Made by a program: the position numbers and the translations under genes | Assembly (NCBI GenBank): GCA_010015655.1 | Contig: ML976769.1 | Span: forward strand, 1-64,000 | Source: Bimuria novae-zelandiae CBS 107.79 | Lineage: Eukaryota; Ascomycota; Dothideomycetes; Pleosporales; Didymosphaeriaceae | Length of the DNA stretch: 64,000 nucleotides | Reading direction: 5' to 3' | Part shown: piece after piece, positions 47,038 to 57,243 of the stretch | How positions within the stretch are numbered: the stretch's first letter is position 1 | Layout of the letters: the number at the start of each line of letters is the position of its first letter | The notes under the pieces: generated by a model | The model's database searches: none | What the model was told of the DNA's origin: nothing | What the model saw: only the letters and a program-made list of their open reading frames with translations

Positions 47038-47386
47038 GTAGCTTCTACGTTTACCTTTTAACTTACTAAACGCTATAGTAGCTTTACGTCTAATTAAATT
47101 AATCTATCTTGCTTTTATACTTACTATAGTTATTTATTATTTTTAGGATCTTAAGTAGCTTTAAAGCGTTATTTTTAACGACAAATTTAAAAAGTTTTTT
47201 ATTATTTTAAGAAAGCTTGCTACGTTACTAAAGCTTTTATATAAGTTAAAAAGCTAGTAAAGAATATTATTAGAGTAGTCTTAGCAAGTCTTAGCACTAG
47301 AGTTAAGGTAAGTAACTAACGTTTAGTAATAGTACTAGTAAATAACACGACCTAATTATCTCTTTACGCTACCTTAAGTACTTGCT
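47038..47386 (-). pseudogene. PB-1 transposase relic, middle piece
   Basis: Parallel to PB-2 43340-43700 (around the DDYN and VDxxDQ site), recognisable by the AACTTACTAAACGCTATAGT and GCTTTTATACTTACTATAGT stretches. Catalytic codons are overwritten by RIP. Ends at TTACT, the target of the solo LTR. Confidence 0.72.
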
Positions 47387-47481
47387 TACTTGTTAAGATC
47401 CCAAAGAGGTAGCTATTCTCTAAGGGGCTAAGGTTGGTTCTCGGGCAGGAGTACTAGTAGGACGGGAAAGGGTTATAGTGA

Positions 47482-47657
47482 TGTTAGATAAAAAGCATAT
47501 TAAGTTCGGAGGATCAGGGGTAGCCCGAAAAAGGCCGGGGATTAACTAAGAACACACAGAACCTGCCAAGGGAACCCCGTAGACAGGCAGAACAACCTAA
47601 TATATTAATTTAACCCCCCGAATTATTAGGACATCCATTAAGACGTAACATCTAACA
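47482..47657 (+). repeat. Copia-C 5' LTR
   Basis: 176 bp, TGTTAGATAAAAAGC ... ATCTAACA. Confidence 0.92.
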
Positions 47658-47675
47658 ATTAAGAGTCTTACTGCC
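47658..47675 (+). other. Primer-binding site of Copia-C, half-tRNA-Lys type
   Basis: ATTAAGAGTCTTACTGCC follows the LTR without a gap. Its complement contains ACUCUUAAU, the anticodon loop of tRNA-Lys(CUU). This predicts a 5' tRNA fragment as primer. Equivalent sites are at 6647, 60893 and, on the minus strand, 5751-5760. Confidence 0.6.
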
Positions 47676-47759
47676 TTAATAAGAGCGAAAATAGCAACCT
47701 AAAACCTAAATTAAACTAACAGAACAATTATTCTTCGCAATAACACTAAATACTATAGC

Positions 47760-50700
47760 TAGCTTAACTAACTACAAGCCCGCTGCGTTGCATACAATAT
47801 ATAAGCGCAAGTCGACCCCGATTCAGCGATCACCCCACTCACGGAGCCATTTAAGCCCGAGCTACCCGAGACGGCAGACTATACGCCAGCCGCAACCCTT
47901 CTAGACGGCGTCTTACTATTAAGACTATCCGAACTTTCGTCCGCTGGACTAAAGAGCTACAAAAAGGATTTAGACCTCTATAAACTCCGGATAGAGAAAT
48001 ACAAGATGTAGTATATAAAGTATAAGACCAAAGTCGCAAGTTTTATAGATAATAAGTATTAGAACACTAACCCGTGTACTATGCAGCGCACTATACGCAT
48101 TCCTATAATTCTTAAATGCAACGACAACCTTAAAGAGCATTAGCCCTCCTATAGCACAAAAGGCTTAGTTATCCAGGACCCGCCGCAATCGAGCACCTAG
48201 TGCAGCGAGCTAAGGGGGTGCGCGTTAAGGGAATTACAATAGTAGAGTGTAACTCATGTGGAAGAGTAAAGATACAAAGGCAGATAAGCCACGCACCTAG
48301 GATTAATAAGTAAGGACCCGTAGAAAGGCTTTCTATTAATTTCTACACCTACGAATTACTATTATTTAACAAAGAGAAGAGCTAGATGCTTGTTACGGAT
48401 AGATATTCTAGTCTCTAATAGGACTTCTACTTCACGGATAACCGAACGGCAAGGTTAATTATTAAGATATTAATAATCTTCTTTAGATTTCTTAAAAACC
48501 AATATGACATCACTCTAAAAGTTATTAAAACGGACAATGAGATCACCATAGTCAAACCCGAAGTTAAGCGGTAGCTAAAAAGCCTAGGCATAATTATTAA
48601 GCCTTTAGTACTAGACACGCAAGCTTAAAATAGCAGCGCTAAACGCTTAGGGGGCGTAAATAAAGAAAAATCTCGCGTAATGCGTCTAGACGCAAACCTT
48701 CTATAGGAACTCTAGCCTAAAATCACAAGAGCTAGAGTGTATCTATACAATTAAACGCCAAACTACACGAACAACTAGAAAACACTATATAAGATATTCT
48801 TTACACGAGTATCACTAGCCAATAGGATCGTTACGTCTATTAAGAAACTAAACTTAGCCTACCTAAAGGCGTACGGATGCAAAGCATTTACTATAATAAA
48901 TAATACCTACTATAGAAAATCGAGACTATAACGACTTGACCCTAAAGCATAGATCGGATACCTTATCGGATACTAGTTATTAAACATTTACTAAATATAG
49001 ATACTAACGCTGGCTAAGGTCATCAGCACGCGAGACGTCGTATTTAATAAAAACATAATCTTTAACAGGAAGATAGAGGATCTAATAGACAACGTTATGC
49101 ACAATACGCTAGCTAAGATAGCTATATATATTAAGACAATTAAGCTACCACCACCAGTGCACTAACCAGAAACCAAATTATTCTACAAAGACGATGTCGC
49201 AGAAAATAAATTACCTATAGAGGACGAAGTAGACCCACCAGGCTACTATCGAGGAAGGAAGATTAGAGATTACTACCTAACACTACCTTTAACTCCACTA
49301 CCTGTAGCTCTGCTAGCATAGCTAATAATAGGGGAAAATATAAACCTACCCGAGATTACTTTATCTAAGACAGTCCCCTGGGTAGCAGCTTTCATGGCAG
49401 GAACGGAAGCAGGAAGGGTTGGAAAACATAATAGGAATACGATTAATAAAGCCTAGATAAAAAGACTACTAGCGAAGGGCGTTAAGATTCACTAATTATA
49501 GTTACCTCCGCCACCTACTTATAAAACGGACCTTAACTAACATCTAATAGGAGAATTATTCCGGGAAGCGCAGCAATCGCATCTAGACAGTTACAGAATT
49601 ACCTAATCCTGGATAGAAGTACCGTACAAGATAGTAAAGGCAATAGGCTAATAAATCCTAGACTACATATAGGTGTATGTATATAAGTTTAATAAATATT
49701 ACTAGTTTATCAAGTGCAAAGCGCGACTAGTAGTTAGAGAAGACTAATAACGTAATATAACCTTCTAGGACACCTACGTAGCAACATTAGCTAGAAGATC
49801 CTTTCGCTTACTTATAGCAATTACTGCTAAATATAACCTCGAACTTATACAATATAACGTTACTAACGCATTTATACACGCATTACTAGATTAAGAAGTC
49901 TACATGCGCATGCCGCCTAGATATTAAAAACCTAGTACTGTCCTTAAAGTCTAGAAGGCACTCTACAGACTACGAATCTTATCACTTCTTTAGTAGAAAG
50001 AGTTTATAGCTACGCTTATTAAGTTTAGTTTCTAGACCGTGCCCTATAAGCCATGCTGCATAATTAAGGATAGTATTATTATCTTCTTCTACGTAGACAA
50101 CATCATCATTACGCACCACCAAGATAAAGCCGGCTAAGCTTAGCAAGTCGTAGAATAACTTAAGAAGAAATACTTAATAATAGGTAAAGAAGACCTACTA
50201 TAGTTCCTAAGAATTAAAGTAATTAGAGATTAGCAGAACTAACTTATTTAACTCTCCTAGGCCGCATACTATAACAAAATTAGCCAGCTAGTTAATGACC
50301 AAACAATCCGACATGACACCCTAATAGGCATAGGGGAGCTTAAGCCAAGAGAAAGGCTGGCTTCGCTCACAAAGATTAATAAATACTAACGTAAGATTAG
50401 ATCACTCCTATATACAGCTGTTAGTACCCGACTAGATATTATATTTACAACCTTAAGGCTAGCAAGATTCTTATTAAATCCTAGTCTAGAACATTATTAT
50501 GCGGCTGACCAAGCCCTGCTGTACTTTAACAAAACAAAGTAAAAGACACTTTAACTTAGAGGAGGTAAATTTTTGCAGGTAGCAAGTAATGCCTTATTTA
50601 TAGATAACACTCTAGACTATAAGAGCTCGCAAGGCTACGCTATTAAGCTATTTAATAGCCTTATTACATAGCGTGCAAGTAAACAAGACACTATTACTAT

Positions 50701-51120
50701 ATTAACTATAGAAGCTAAGCTCCTTGCTCTAGCGCAAGTCGCAAAGGAAGCTATCTTTATATTAAGATTAATAGAGGAACTAAAAGTTAAGCTACCTAGC
50801 TCTACTATTATAATCTAATATAACAACCAGCAAACTATTTGGCTAATAACGCAGGAGATCTCGAAGCTGTATACGAAGCTTTAACACGTTAATATACATA
50901 ACTACTAGCTCCGATAGGAAGTAACCAGGGGAAGGATAAAGGTAGAATACACTAAATCTATAAAGATAATTATAGACAGCTTAACTAAAACACTCTTAGT
51001 AAATTAGTGGCAGAACTTCCTGAAGTAACTAGGACTAGTGGAGGTAAGGGATCGAAAGGTAGCCAATAAAGCACCTTTAGAGGAGATTTAAGACTAGCTT
51101 AATAACCTCACCCTCGTCTA
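47760..51120 (+). pseudogene. Copia-C gag-pol relic
   Basis: Gag N-terminus to about 48050, then integrase from about 48200 (VECNSCGRVK) with VIKTDN at 48526 and QRLDPKA-like at 48930. RT is at 49640-50400 with YVDN at 50090-50101 (Asp lost), and RNase H at 50580-51000. Stops throughout. Confidence 0.82.
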
Positions 51121-51163
51121 ATAACCTTGGCTATGGCTCGAACGGCTCCAAGCTAAGGGGGTG

Positions 51164-51339
51164 TGTTAGATAAAAAGCATATTAAGTTCGGAGGATCAGG
51201 GGTAGCCTAAAAAAGGCCGGGGATTAACCGAGAACACACAGAACCTGCCGAGGGAACCCCGTAGACAGGCAGAACAACCCAATACATTAATTTAACCCCC
51301 CGAATTATCAGGACATCTATTAAGACGTAATATCTAACA
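51164..51339 (+). repeat. Copia-C 3' LTR
   Basis: 176 bp, same length as the 5' LTR; followed by AGTGA. Confidence 0.92.
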
Positions 51340-51715
51340 AGTGATAGCTTGCGCTTGTTACTAGGGTGTTAGTATTAAAGGTATATATAGCATAATTAAA
51401 TTAATAAGGTTGCTTAGTTAGATCTAAATAATAGATTAATAAACAGGTTAAACACGAATGCCTTAAGGGTATTCGTGTGGGTTTATATATAAGAGGGATA
51501 AACCTTACCGTCTATCTCTCTTTCTACTATCCCTAGATTCCGATGGATGGTCGCGCTGTCCGTGGATGGTACACCTTCTACAATCTTGGCAGGATAGTAT
51601 GTCTTGGCTGGATGGTACATCACGTGACCTCGGTTACGCGACCCCGCCGTGTGTCACTTCTACTAAGGCCCGTTGGTCCTCCGCGTTCCATACATGTTTA
51701 GATCCTAACATTACT

Positions 51716-52855
51716 CTCTAAGAGCGCCTAGTATATCTCCCCCCATGCTAGGCTGCTTATAAACTAAGTTTTAAGCCGCACTAAATCCTCGTTTAACTGC
51801 TCCTTTAACAGCGACGAGCGCGCTCTATACGTAATTACTAGCTTTATAGCTACTACTTTTACTTCTATTATAGCCTTAAAGCGCTTCTTAGTTATTATTT
51901 TAATTATTTAAATAGTGCCTGCGCAGCCTACGCCCTAAGATCTTAAGTATTTAAGTATAAGTATTATGTTAAATAGATTATTATCCTATATAGTATAGAG
52001 ATTTAAAGGAAATAAACGCTAGCTATTAGCGTCCTTAGCAAGTACGAAAGTAATAGAAACTAACTTTATAGGCGTAAAAGTTAAGTCTATAGTCCTTAGT
52101 AAGTTAATAGGTCCTTAGCTAGCTCCTCTAGCATAAAATAACTAGTTTAGTATTACTCTATTATTTACTAAATACTAGATTTTATAGCTCTTAGGCGTTA
52201 GCTTTATTTTAATAACTACGATCTTGCTTACTTGCCTTATAAATCTTGCTATAGCCTCGTCGACGCAGAGGTGCTTACTAGTAACCTAGTACATAAAGCA
52301 GCGCCTGCGAAGCACCTTAGAGAGACCCTAAACGCGGCCAAATAGGGACTTAAAAGACTGGTTTATTTCTGTATAGTATAGAAATCTGTCCAGCTGCTCC
52401 CAGCGATTCTGCCCCATGTACTTATTAACTTTATGTGTAGGCGCAGATTAATGCTGCTTTATCCAGTACTCTTGCAGAGACGGCTCTCTGTGTACACCCA
52501 TATATATTACTATGGCGAAGTATGTATACAGCTCGGTCGGAGACGTCGGTTTCTACCCACGGTAGGTGGAGGGCGAGTCAGCTCGTACGTGCTTAGCATG
52601 CTAATTTGTAAAAAACGCAATTTAGTTAAGAACATTAATATTAAAAAATAGATTAAATAGCTTGAACAGAGAGCCCCTATTAACACCTATAGGTATCTAA
52701 GTATTACTAAATATACGTAGGTTTTCAATATAGAGAGGTTGCTACTCGGGTGGTGGTTCTCGCGATAGAGTAGGTAAAACACCAGCTTTCCTGCTATACT
52801 TTGTATATTTTATAAGATTAGGATCGTTGCTAGATTACCTTACACCTTTTAGCAT
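51716..52855 (-). pseudogene. PB-1 transposase relic, N-terminal piece
   Basis: Parallel to PB-2 43690-44833. The stretch 52250-52600 is still close (GCCTCGTCGACGCAGAGGTG encodes the CVDEA site on the minus strand). Other parts carry many G-to-A and C-to-T changes. It ends near the original start codon. Confidence 0.78.
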
Positions 52856-53011
52856 ATTTATATATATTTATAATTTTAAGAAAGACCTATTTTATAGGTA
52901 AAATAGAAATTACTAACATATAGATTCAGATTTGGTGTTGCAAAACTCTATAAGTTAATTATCTACTAATATGTAGCCCGTGTACGGGAGATGTTATCAA
53001 TGCGAGGGATA

Positions 53012-53340
53012 GGATAATACTCTATATAATAGAGTAGATCCTAGGTAAATAGTATATATACCAATATAGGCTAGTAAAGACTAAGGGGCTAGATCCTCAG
53101 CTAGCCCCACTTAGGCCGTACATAATTAGGCACAAATAGTACCTGACATTAAATAGTACTTGCTTATTTCCTGGTACACCAGGCTTTTTGCAGTGCGCAC
53201 CACATAGCCTTGCATCGCGGTATCATTCTCGCTCTCACAATGTATAATCTATTCAACCTTTCCAAATCAATTGTTTGCATGTTGGTGTTACATACGAAAC
53301 TCCGTGCCACGGTGACCTCACACACACGGTAAACCAAGCG
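53012..53340. other. Border between the element graveyard and the gene island
   Basis: After PB-1 the first 130 bases are AT-rich without element motifs. They include a perfect 8-bp stem, GGGGCTAG/CTAGCCCC (53085-53092 and 53101-53108) with an 8-base loop. From about 53160 composition becomes that of ordinary fungal intergenic DNA. No gene seen. Confidence 0.4.
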
Positions 53341-53349
53341 CAGATCCTC

Positions 53350-53357
53350 TGACGTCA
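53350..53357. promoter_or_regulatory. TGACGTCA (CRE/ATF) site upstream of the 53609 gene
   Basis: A perfect palindromic bZIP site about 250 bp before the start codon. CRE-binding ATF factors use it in fungi, often in stress responses. A role here is inferred from position. Confidence 0.4.
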
Positions 53358-53435
53358 CATACGGCCCCCAACGACCATGAACCTGATTCCGCGCACTTCA
53401 CGCCAACGCATTGGGTTCTGGCGTCATGGACATTA

Positions 53436-53459
53436 AGCCAATGTCGCATTCTATATAAA
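53436..53459 (+). promoter_or_regulatory. CCAAT and TATA boxes of the 53609 gene
   Basis: GCCAAT at 53437 is followed by TATATAAA at 53452-53459, about 150 bp before the ATG. A C/T-rich leader (53480-53600) follows, typical of well-expressed fungal genes. Confidence 0.55.
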
Positions 53460-53608
53460 CATAGAATCGGGACCCTGGAGCTCATCACTCCACTACCAGA
53501 CCAACTCCACACCAAGTCCACAATTCGATCTTGTTCTCTACCCAAGTAGTCCACCTCGCAACCATACATCCACCTCACAACTACACAACACTAGAACGAA
53601 GGAAAACA

Positions 53609-54052
53609 ATGCCTCTCTTCGGATCCCGCCGCGAGCCCTCCCCCGAGCCCGCGCCAACCCGCTCCTCGGGCCTCTTCTCCTCGCACAAAACCACCTCGCC
53701 CCCACCCACCCGCAACCGCAGCATCTTTAACCGGCGACGCTTATCCTCGCCCTCTCTCACCTCTACCTCTCCTACCGGAAAACGCCACTCCCACTCCCTC
53801 CTACACAAGTCCGGCGGGGAAGACGCCAGCATCGTCGCCGCCCGCGAGCGTGTCATGAGCGCTGAAACAGCGGAGCGCGAAGCAGACCGCGCGCTGTTTG
53901 CCGCTAAAGCCGCGGTAAGAGATGCAAGGGAGCATGTTAAGGCGCTGGAGAGAGAGGCCGCGGAGCAGGCGCGGCTGGCGAAGGTGAAGCAGCAGGCGGC
54001 GAGGAATATTGGGAAGAGGGGGAAGGCGTTGGGGAGGCATGATCATGTTTGA
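53609..54052 (+). CDS. Conserved hypothetical fungal protein, 147 aa, with basic N-terminus and coiled coil
   Basis: The start is the ATG at 53609 (context AAAACAATG); an upstream TTG-initiated extension is not needed. The protein begins MPLFGSRREPSPEPAP and has a disordered Ser/Pro/Arg-rich first half with short repeats of the type SxFxxRR. From about residue 68 a charged helix follows (AARERVMSAETAEREADRAL, then EHVKALEREAAEQARLAK) that should form a coiled coil, ending GRHDHV. It looks like a small protein family common in Dothideomycetes, judged from memory. No enzyme motif, signal peptide or membrane segment. Function unknown. A CRE site, CCAAT box and TATA box precede it, suggesting regulated and possibly strong expression. 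Confidence 0.8.
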   Translation: MPLFGSRREPSPEPAPTRSSGLFSSHKTTSPPPTRNRSIFNRRRLSSPSLTSTSPTGKRHSHSLLHKSGGEDASIVAARERVMSAETAEREADRALFAAKAAVRDAREHVKALEREAAEQARLAKVKQQAARNIGKRGKALGRHDHV

Positions 54053-54664
54053 GGGGGTTGAGAGTCTTGATTATCACGAGGGATATGCATTTGGAGGGTT
54101 GTGGGTCGGAGATTATGAAGATGGGTTGCTGGCTGAGGGCGAGGGCGAGGCAATGCGAGGCTTGTTGGTGGCTGATTTGTTTGGGCATCCTTACGACGAT
54201 GATGCTTGCATGATTAGTGATGACTTCCTTGAGCGGGTTTGAGCGAGGCGTTTTTTGTCCTTTTGTTGTATGTGTATGTGGAAATACCCGAATATCAGAG
54301 CGTTCATGACGAAGCGATTCTATCCGGAATTGTACAATAACTCATTTATCAGCTCACAGATGTACAATTGAATTGTTCCTCTTCTTTACCTACAACTCCG
54401 GCCAACCTCCCCACAACTGAACGTGCAAACGTTCTGCAGCATGCATGACTCCAGATCAGGTTAGCCGCTTCCCCCACACTTCCCCGCACGTACCTATCTG
54501 CCGAACATACACACCTCACGCTATGCATGGCGCTGTCACAGTTGTATGATTACAAACAGTGGATTGATATTTCCGAAGTTCTGGTGGCGTAGGCCGCGGG
54601 CGCAGATGTCGGCATCTAATCAACTTCCTACACTGTCTCATAGACATCTACTCTAAGACAGCTC
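54053..54664. other. Intergenic region between the 53609 gene and the amidohydrolase gene
   Basis: Holds the 3' region of the first gene and the promoter of the second. The G-rich first 190 bases are open in a second frame but show no family features. No RNA gene or element found. Confidence 0.5.
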
Positions 54665-55882
54665 ATGAAGACCTGCTCTACCAGATCTAGACTCGTAACA
54701 GCATTCTGTCACCGCGAGAGCCTCTCAAATCTACTGCGAACTATGCTCAACAAGATCGCTCTAGAAGAAGCCTGGAACTTCCCCGAAGGCGAGTCCCTCG
54801 GTGGCTTCCAATCCGCTTCTCTTGCCCCCAAAGGCGTAATCGGTGGAGATCTAGGAGCCAACCTCCTCGATGTGCACTCCCAACGCCTCCAACAAATGGA
54901 CGAGAACGGCGTGGAATTCATGGCCCTATCCCTCGTTTCCGCAGGCCCTCAAAAAGTACCCAACCGTGAAGGAGCCGAGAAGCTCGCGCGGGCCGCAAAC
55001 GACGCGCTCAGCGCCGAAGTGATGAAGGACCCAAAGAGATTCGGTGGCCTCGCGAGTTTGAGCATGCACGACCCCTCCCAAGCCGCGCAAGAGCTCCGCC
55101 GCTGCTGGAACGATCTTCACGGCTTTATCGGCGTCATCCTAAACGACTACCAATCCGCCGGCGACGGCAACACCATGCTCTTCTACGACGACCCTTCCTA
55201 CGACGTCTTTTGGGCCGCAGCGGAGGACCTCGGTGCACCCGTGTATCTCCACCCGCGCGAAGCCACGCCCGAGATCTTCGAGCGCATGTGGAAAGGCCGC
55301 GAACACCTCGCGTTCTCCGCACTGGGGTACGCTAACAGACTCAACATGCACCTCCTCGGTATCATCACGGCAGGCGTGCTGGACCGATTTCCAAAGCTGA
55401 AGCTTGTGATCGGGCACATGGGCGAGCATATCCCGTACGATCTGTACCGTATCGATCATAAGCTTAACCGCGCTCGCTTCCCCAATATGCGCATGCGCAA
55501 AGACCGGATCGTGAGAGATTACTTTGGTACGCAGGTCTTCATCACCACTTCAGGCCACTTTAGCACGAATGCGTTACTCTGTGCGATCGCGGAGATTGGC
55601 GTGGATGCGTGTATGTTTAGCATTGATCATCCGTTTGAGAGCATTCCAAATGCGTGTGTGTGGTTCGATGAGCATGTGGAAGCGAGCGTGAATGCGAGGG
55701 ATTTGGTGAAGATTGGGAGGGGGAATGCGTTGAGGGTGTTTGAGAGACTGGGCGGTGGGGTGCATGGGTTGGAGGTGAAGACGCCGCGGGAATGCCGAGT
55801 GGATGGATTGAAGATTGAGGATGGCGAGGTAGAGTTTGGGTTGTATAATAGGAGTTTTGAGAAGAGGGAGGTGAGGCGTTGA
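54665..55882 (+). CDS. Amidohydrolase-family decarboxylase, 2,3-dihydroxybenzoate decarboxylase type
   Basis: 405 residues, no intron. After an N-terminal 26-residue stretch the sequence KIALEEAW matches the start of fungal 2,3-dihydroxybenzoate decarboxylases, and M27 (54743) fits the family start; the outer ATG is given because it is in frame and the leader is basic. Metal and active-site residues are visible: E34 (first E of LEEAW), H196 in YLHPREA, H251/E254 in GHMGEH, and D321 in FSIDHPFE. A36 replaces the His of the bacterial gamma-resorcylate enzymes (EEH), as in the fungal 2,3-DHBD group. The family (ACMSD-related TIM barrels) removes CO2 from hydroxybenzoates in cytosolic aromatic breakdown. 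About 35 residues at the C-terminus exceed the usual length. The exact substrate is inferred. Confidence 0.82.
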   Translation: MKTCSTRSRLVTAFCHRESLSNLLRTMLNKIALEEAWNFPEGESLGGFQSASLAPKGVIGGDLGANLLDVHSQRLQQMDENGVEFMALSLVSAGPQKVPNREGAEKLARAANDALSAEVMKDPKRFGGLASLSMHDPSQAAQELRRCWNDLHGFIGVILNDYQSAGDGNTMLFYDDPSYDVFWAAAEDLGAPVYLHPREATPEIFERMWKGREHLAFSALGYANRLNMHLLGIITAGVLDRFPKLKLVIGHMGEHIPYDLYRIDHKLNRARFPNMRMRKDRIVRDYFGTQVFITTSGHFSTNALLCAIAEIGVDACMFSIDHPFESIPNACVWFDEHVEASVNARDLVKIGRGNALRVFERLGGGVHGLEVKTPRECRVDGLKIEDGEVEFGLYNRSFEKREVRR

Positions 55883-56184
55883 TGAGGGTATGACGCATGA
55901 GGTCACACTGTAAGGCAGGTGCGACCTGGTACCGCGCTTGGACTTGTGTTGCTGTTCGGGCTAGTTGGCACTGTAGAGACGTTCAACATCACGAAGTTTA
56001 TACACGTCATAGTCCACTTGTCGCACTCTACGCAGGAGTATCTACCAAGGTCAGCCGTGAATGAACTAGTCACCTGAACGGCTCAGGCTTTGAGCACCAT
56101 GGACAGCTGACCTTTTACGGCAACTCCCACGACATATACATAACATCCGGAGACGGACGTGTCTCTGCTTATCAGCCGTCTCAA
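55883..56184. other. Intergenic region
   Basis: About 300 bases between two plus-strand genes. No TATA of note, no repeat and no RNA gene recognised. Confidence 0.5.
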
Positions 56185-57243
56185 ATGCAGGGCTTCAAAT
56201 CAGTGAAGCGTTTTTGGGACGATCTCTCAACGAACTGGACCCCATTCGCGGCAGGCAATCAGCCTTATATAATCCCCTATCACGAGGATTATCCCGCAAA
56301 TGGTACCTATGGTACCATTCGCGACGACCCCGAGGAACAGCTGCACCAACCGGAGCGTCAAGACAGCTTAGCGGCAGACTCGTACCGAAGTGGTGATTTC
56401 CTCGGCCATTCCAATGTTCACGGGCATCGCGTCATATTCAACAATCAACTCCAGGGTCTAAGCCCTCACGTGAATCCGCGGCGCGTGAACGATACATGCG
56501 CGAGCGATAACGCCGCTTCCCCAGACTCAAACGCCCTCCCTCAACAAACCGTGGACCTCCCGCAAACACACTCGACAAACACCTCGCGCACGCAAAGCCA
56601 AACCACAATGTCGCGCCGCAGCAGCTTAAGCAGCTCCTCCAGCGACTCCTCAAACACAAGCGCGCACCACACTCGCAAAGCCCTCGACGCCATCCGCCGC
56701 GTCTACACATCCCGCCAGCGCGCCAGTCCACCAATGGCTCTACCCAACGCGCCTTCCCCCAACACTCCCACCCAGCCATCCACACCCTCGGAAAACAACC
56801 CGTTAGCCTGCCACTCCACGACCTCATGCCTGTCCTCGACACAAACGGTAATCCCTCCCCCAGCGTCCGCCAAACTTCTGGACCTACCTTCACCATCGCC
56901 TTGGCTCGAACCTGAGCGGAGACCTCTGGTCCCAGCGCTCTCGCCACAGGTATCGCCGCTTTTTACGCGGTTCCAAGCGCAGGACGAGCCGGCTGCGGAG
57001 TACGAGGCTTTTCCGGATCTTGAGGAAGGCGAGTATGTGGGGTCGGAGAGTAGTTATGGGGAGCCCTCTGCTGGGGCGCGGCGGCGGGGGGTGGTTAGGG
57101 CGGAGGGGGGAGAGGGGAGGTGGGACTCTTACACGGTGGGGTATATGTTTGTGTGCTTTGTTGGGGTGGTTATAGTCGGGGGTGGGGTCTTGGTTTGGGC
57201 GTTGCTGCATCAGGATGGGTGGTATCTTAGGGGGAGGGAGTAG
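56185..57243 (+). CDS. Hypothetical single-pass membrane protein, 352 aa, low-complexity
   Basis: No known domain. The first 310 residues are hydrophilic and rich in Ser, Pro, Thr, Asn and Gln, with a Ser run around 146-156 and a basic patch near 163-180 (TRKALDAIRRVYTSRQRA). An acidic segment follows at 267-285. Near the C-terminus one hydrophobic helix spans about 317-341 (VGYMFVCFVGVVIVGGGVL), with an 11-residue tail. No signal peptide is seen, so it is probably tail-anchored or type II with a large disordered cytosolic part. Start is the ATG at 56185; no intron needed. Function unknown; a sensor, scaffold or trafficking role would be a guess. Confidence 0.7.
   Translation: MQGFKSVKRFWDDLSTNWTPFAAGNQPYIIPYHEDYPANGTYGTIRDDPEEQLHQPERQDSLAADSYRSGDFLGHSNVHGHRVIFNNQLQGLSPHVNPRRVNDTCASDNAASPDSNALPQQTVDLPQTHSTNTSRTQSQTTMSRRSSLSSSSSDSSNTSAHHTRKALDAIRRVYTSRQRASPPMALPNAPSPNTPTQPSTPSENNPLACHSTTSCLSSTQTVIPPPASAKLLDLPSPSPWLEPERRPLVPALSPQVSPLFTRFQAQDEPAAEYEAFPDLEEGEYVGSESSYGEPSAGARRRGVVRAEGGEGRWDSYTVGYMFVCFVGVVIVGGGVLVWALLHQDGWYLRGRE

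Larger units (their letters stand above)
47482..51339 (+). mobile_element. Copia-C, internally deleted Copia retrotransposon
   Basis: LTRs of 176 bp (47482-47657 and 51164-51339), exact duplication AGTGA (47477-47481 and 51340-51344), primer site ATTAAGAGTCTTACTGCC at 47658, and purine tract AAGCTAAGGGGG. At 3858 bp it is about 1.4 kb shorter than Copia-B: the C-terminal gag and protease are absent near 48050-48200. It was non-autonomous even before RIP. A younger copy with the same LTR starts at 63518. Confidence 0.92.
47391..51710 (-). repeat. Solo Gypsy-A LTR on the minus strand, split by Copia-C
   Basis: The two parts are 47391-47481 and 51345-51710 (457 bp together), with duplication TTACT on both sides (47386-47390 and 51711-51715) and no internal Gypsy sequence. 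So this is an LTR left by LTR-LTR recombination. It carries TCACGTGA at 51620-51627. It is inserted in PB-1. Confidence 0.9.
35813..53011 (-). mobile_element. PB-1, old piggyBac-type relic split by at least six later insertions
   Basis: The left end (TATCCCTCGCATTAATAACA at 35813) is the inverted copy of the right end ending at 53011. The transposase frame between them is in three pieces: 35990-36443 (C-terminus), 47038-47386 and 51716-52855 (N-terminus), all similar to the intact PB-2 gene. Between the pieces lie Fot-C2 with its LINE, pogo-E, pogo-F with PB-2, and a solo Gypsy-A LTR with Copia-C. Removing them leaves about 2.3 kb, the length of PB-2. No clear TTAA duplication is seen. It is the oldest layer of this part of the window. 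Confidence 0.82.

Noticed and set aside
368..53011. CRISPR arrays, bacterial operons, ribosome-binding sites
   Set aside because: The genome is fungal; direct repeats found are LTRs, terminal motifs or a minisatellite.
53085..53108. Perfect 8-bp stem with 8-base loop as a terminator or RNA element
   Set aside because: Too short and isolated to assign a role; mentioned only as part of the border region.
53937..54188. 83-codon minus-strand Pro/Ser-rich frame
   Set aside because: Antisense to the end of the 53609 gene; the composition follows from G-rich sense DNA.
54009..54242. 77-codon plus-strand frame overlapping the end of the 53609 gene
   Set aside because: It starts inside the first gene in another frame, has low-complexity Gly/Asp content and no family features; more likely 3' UTR.
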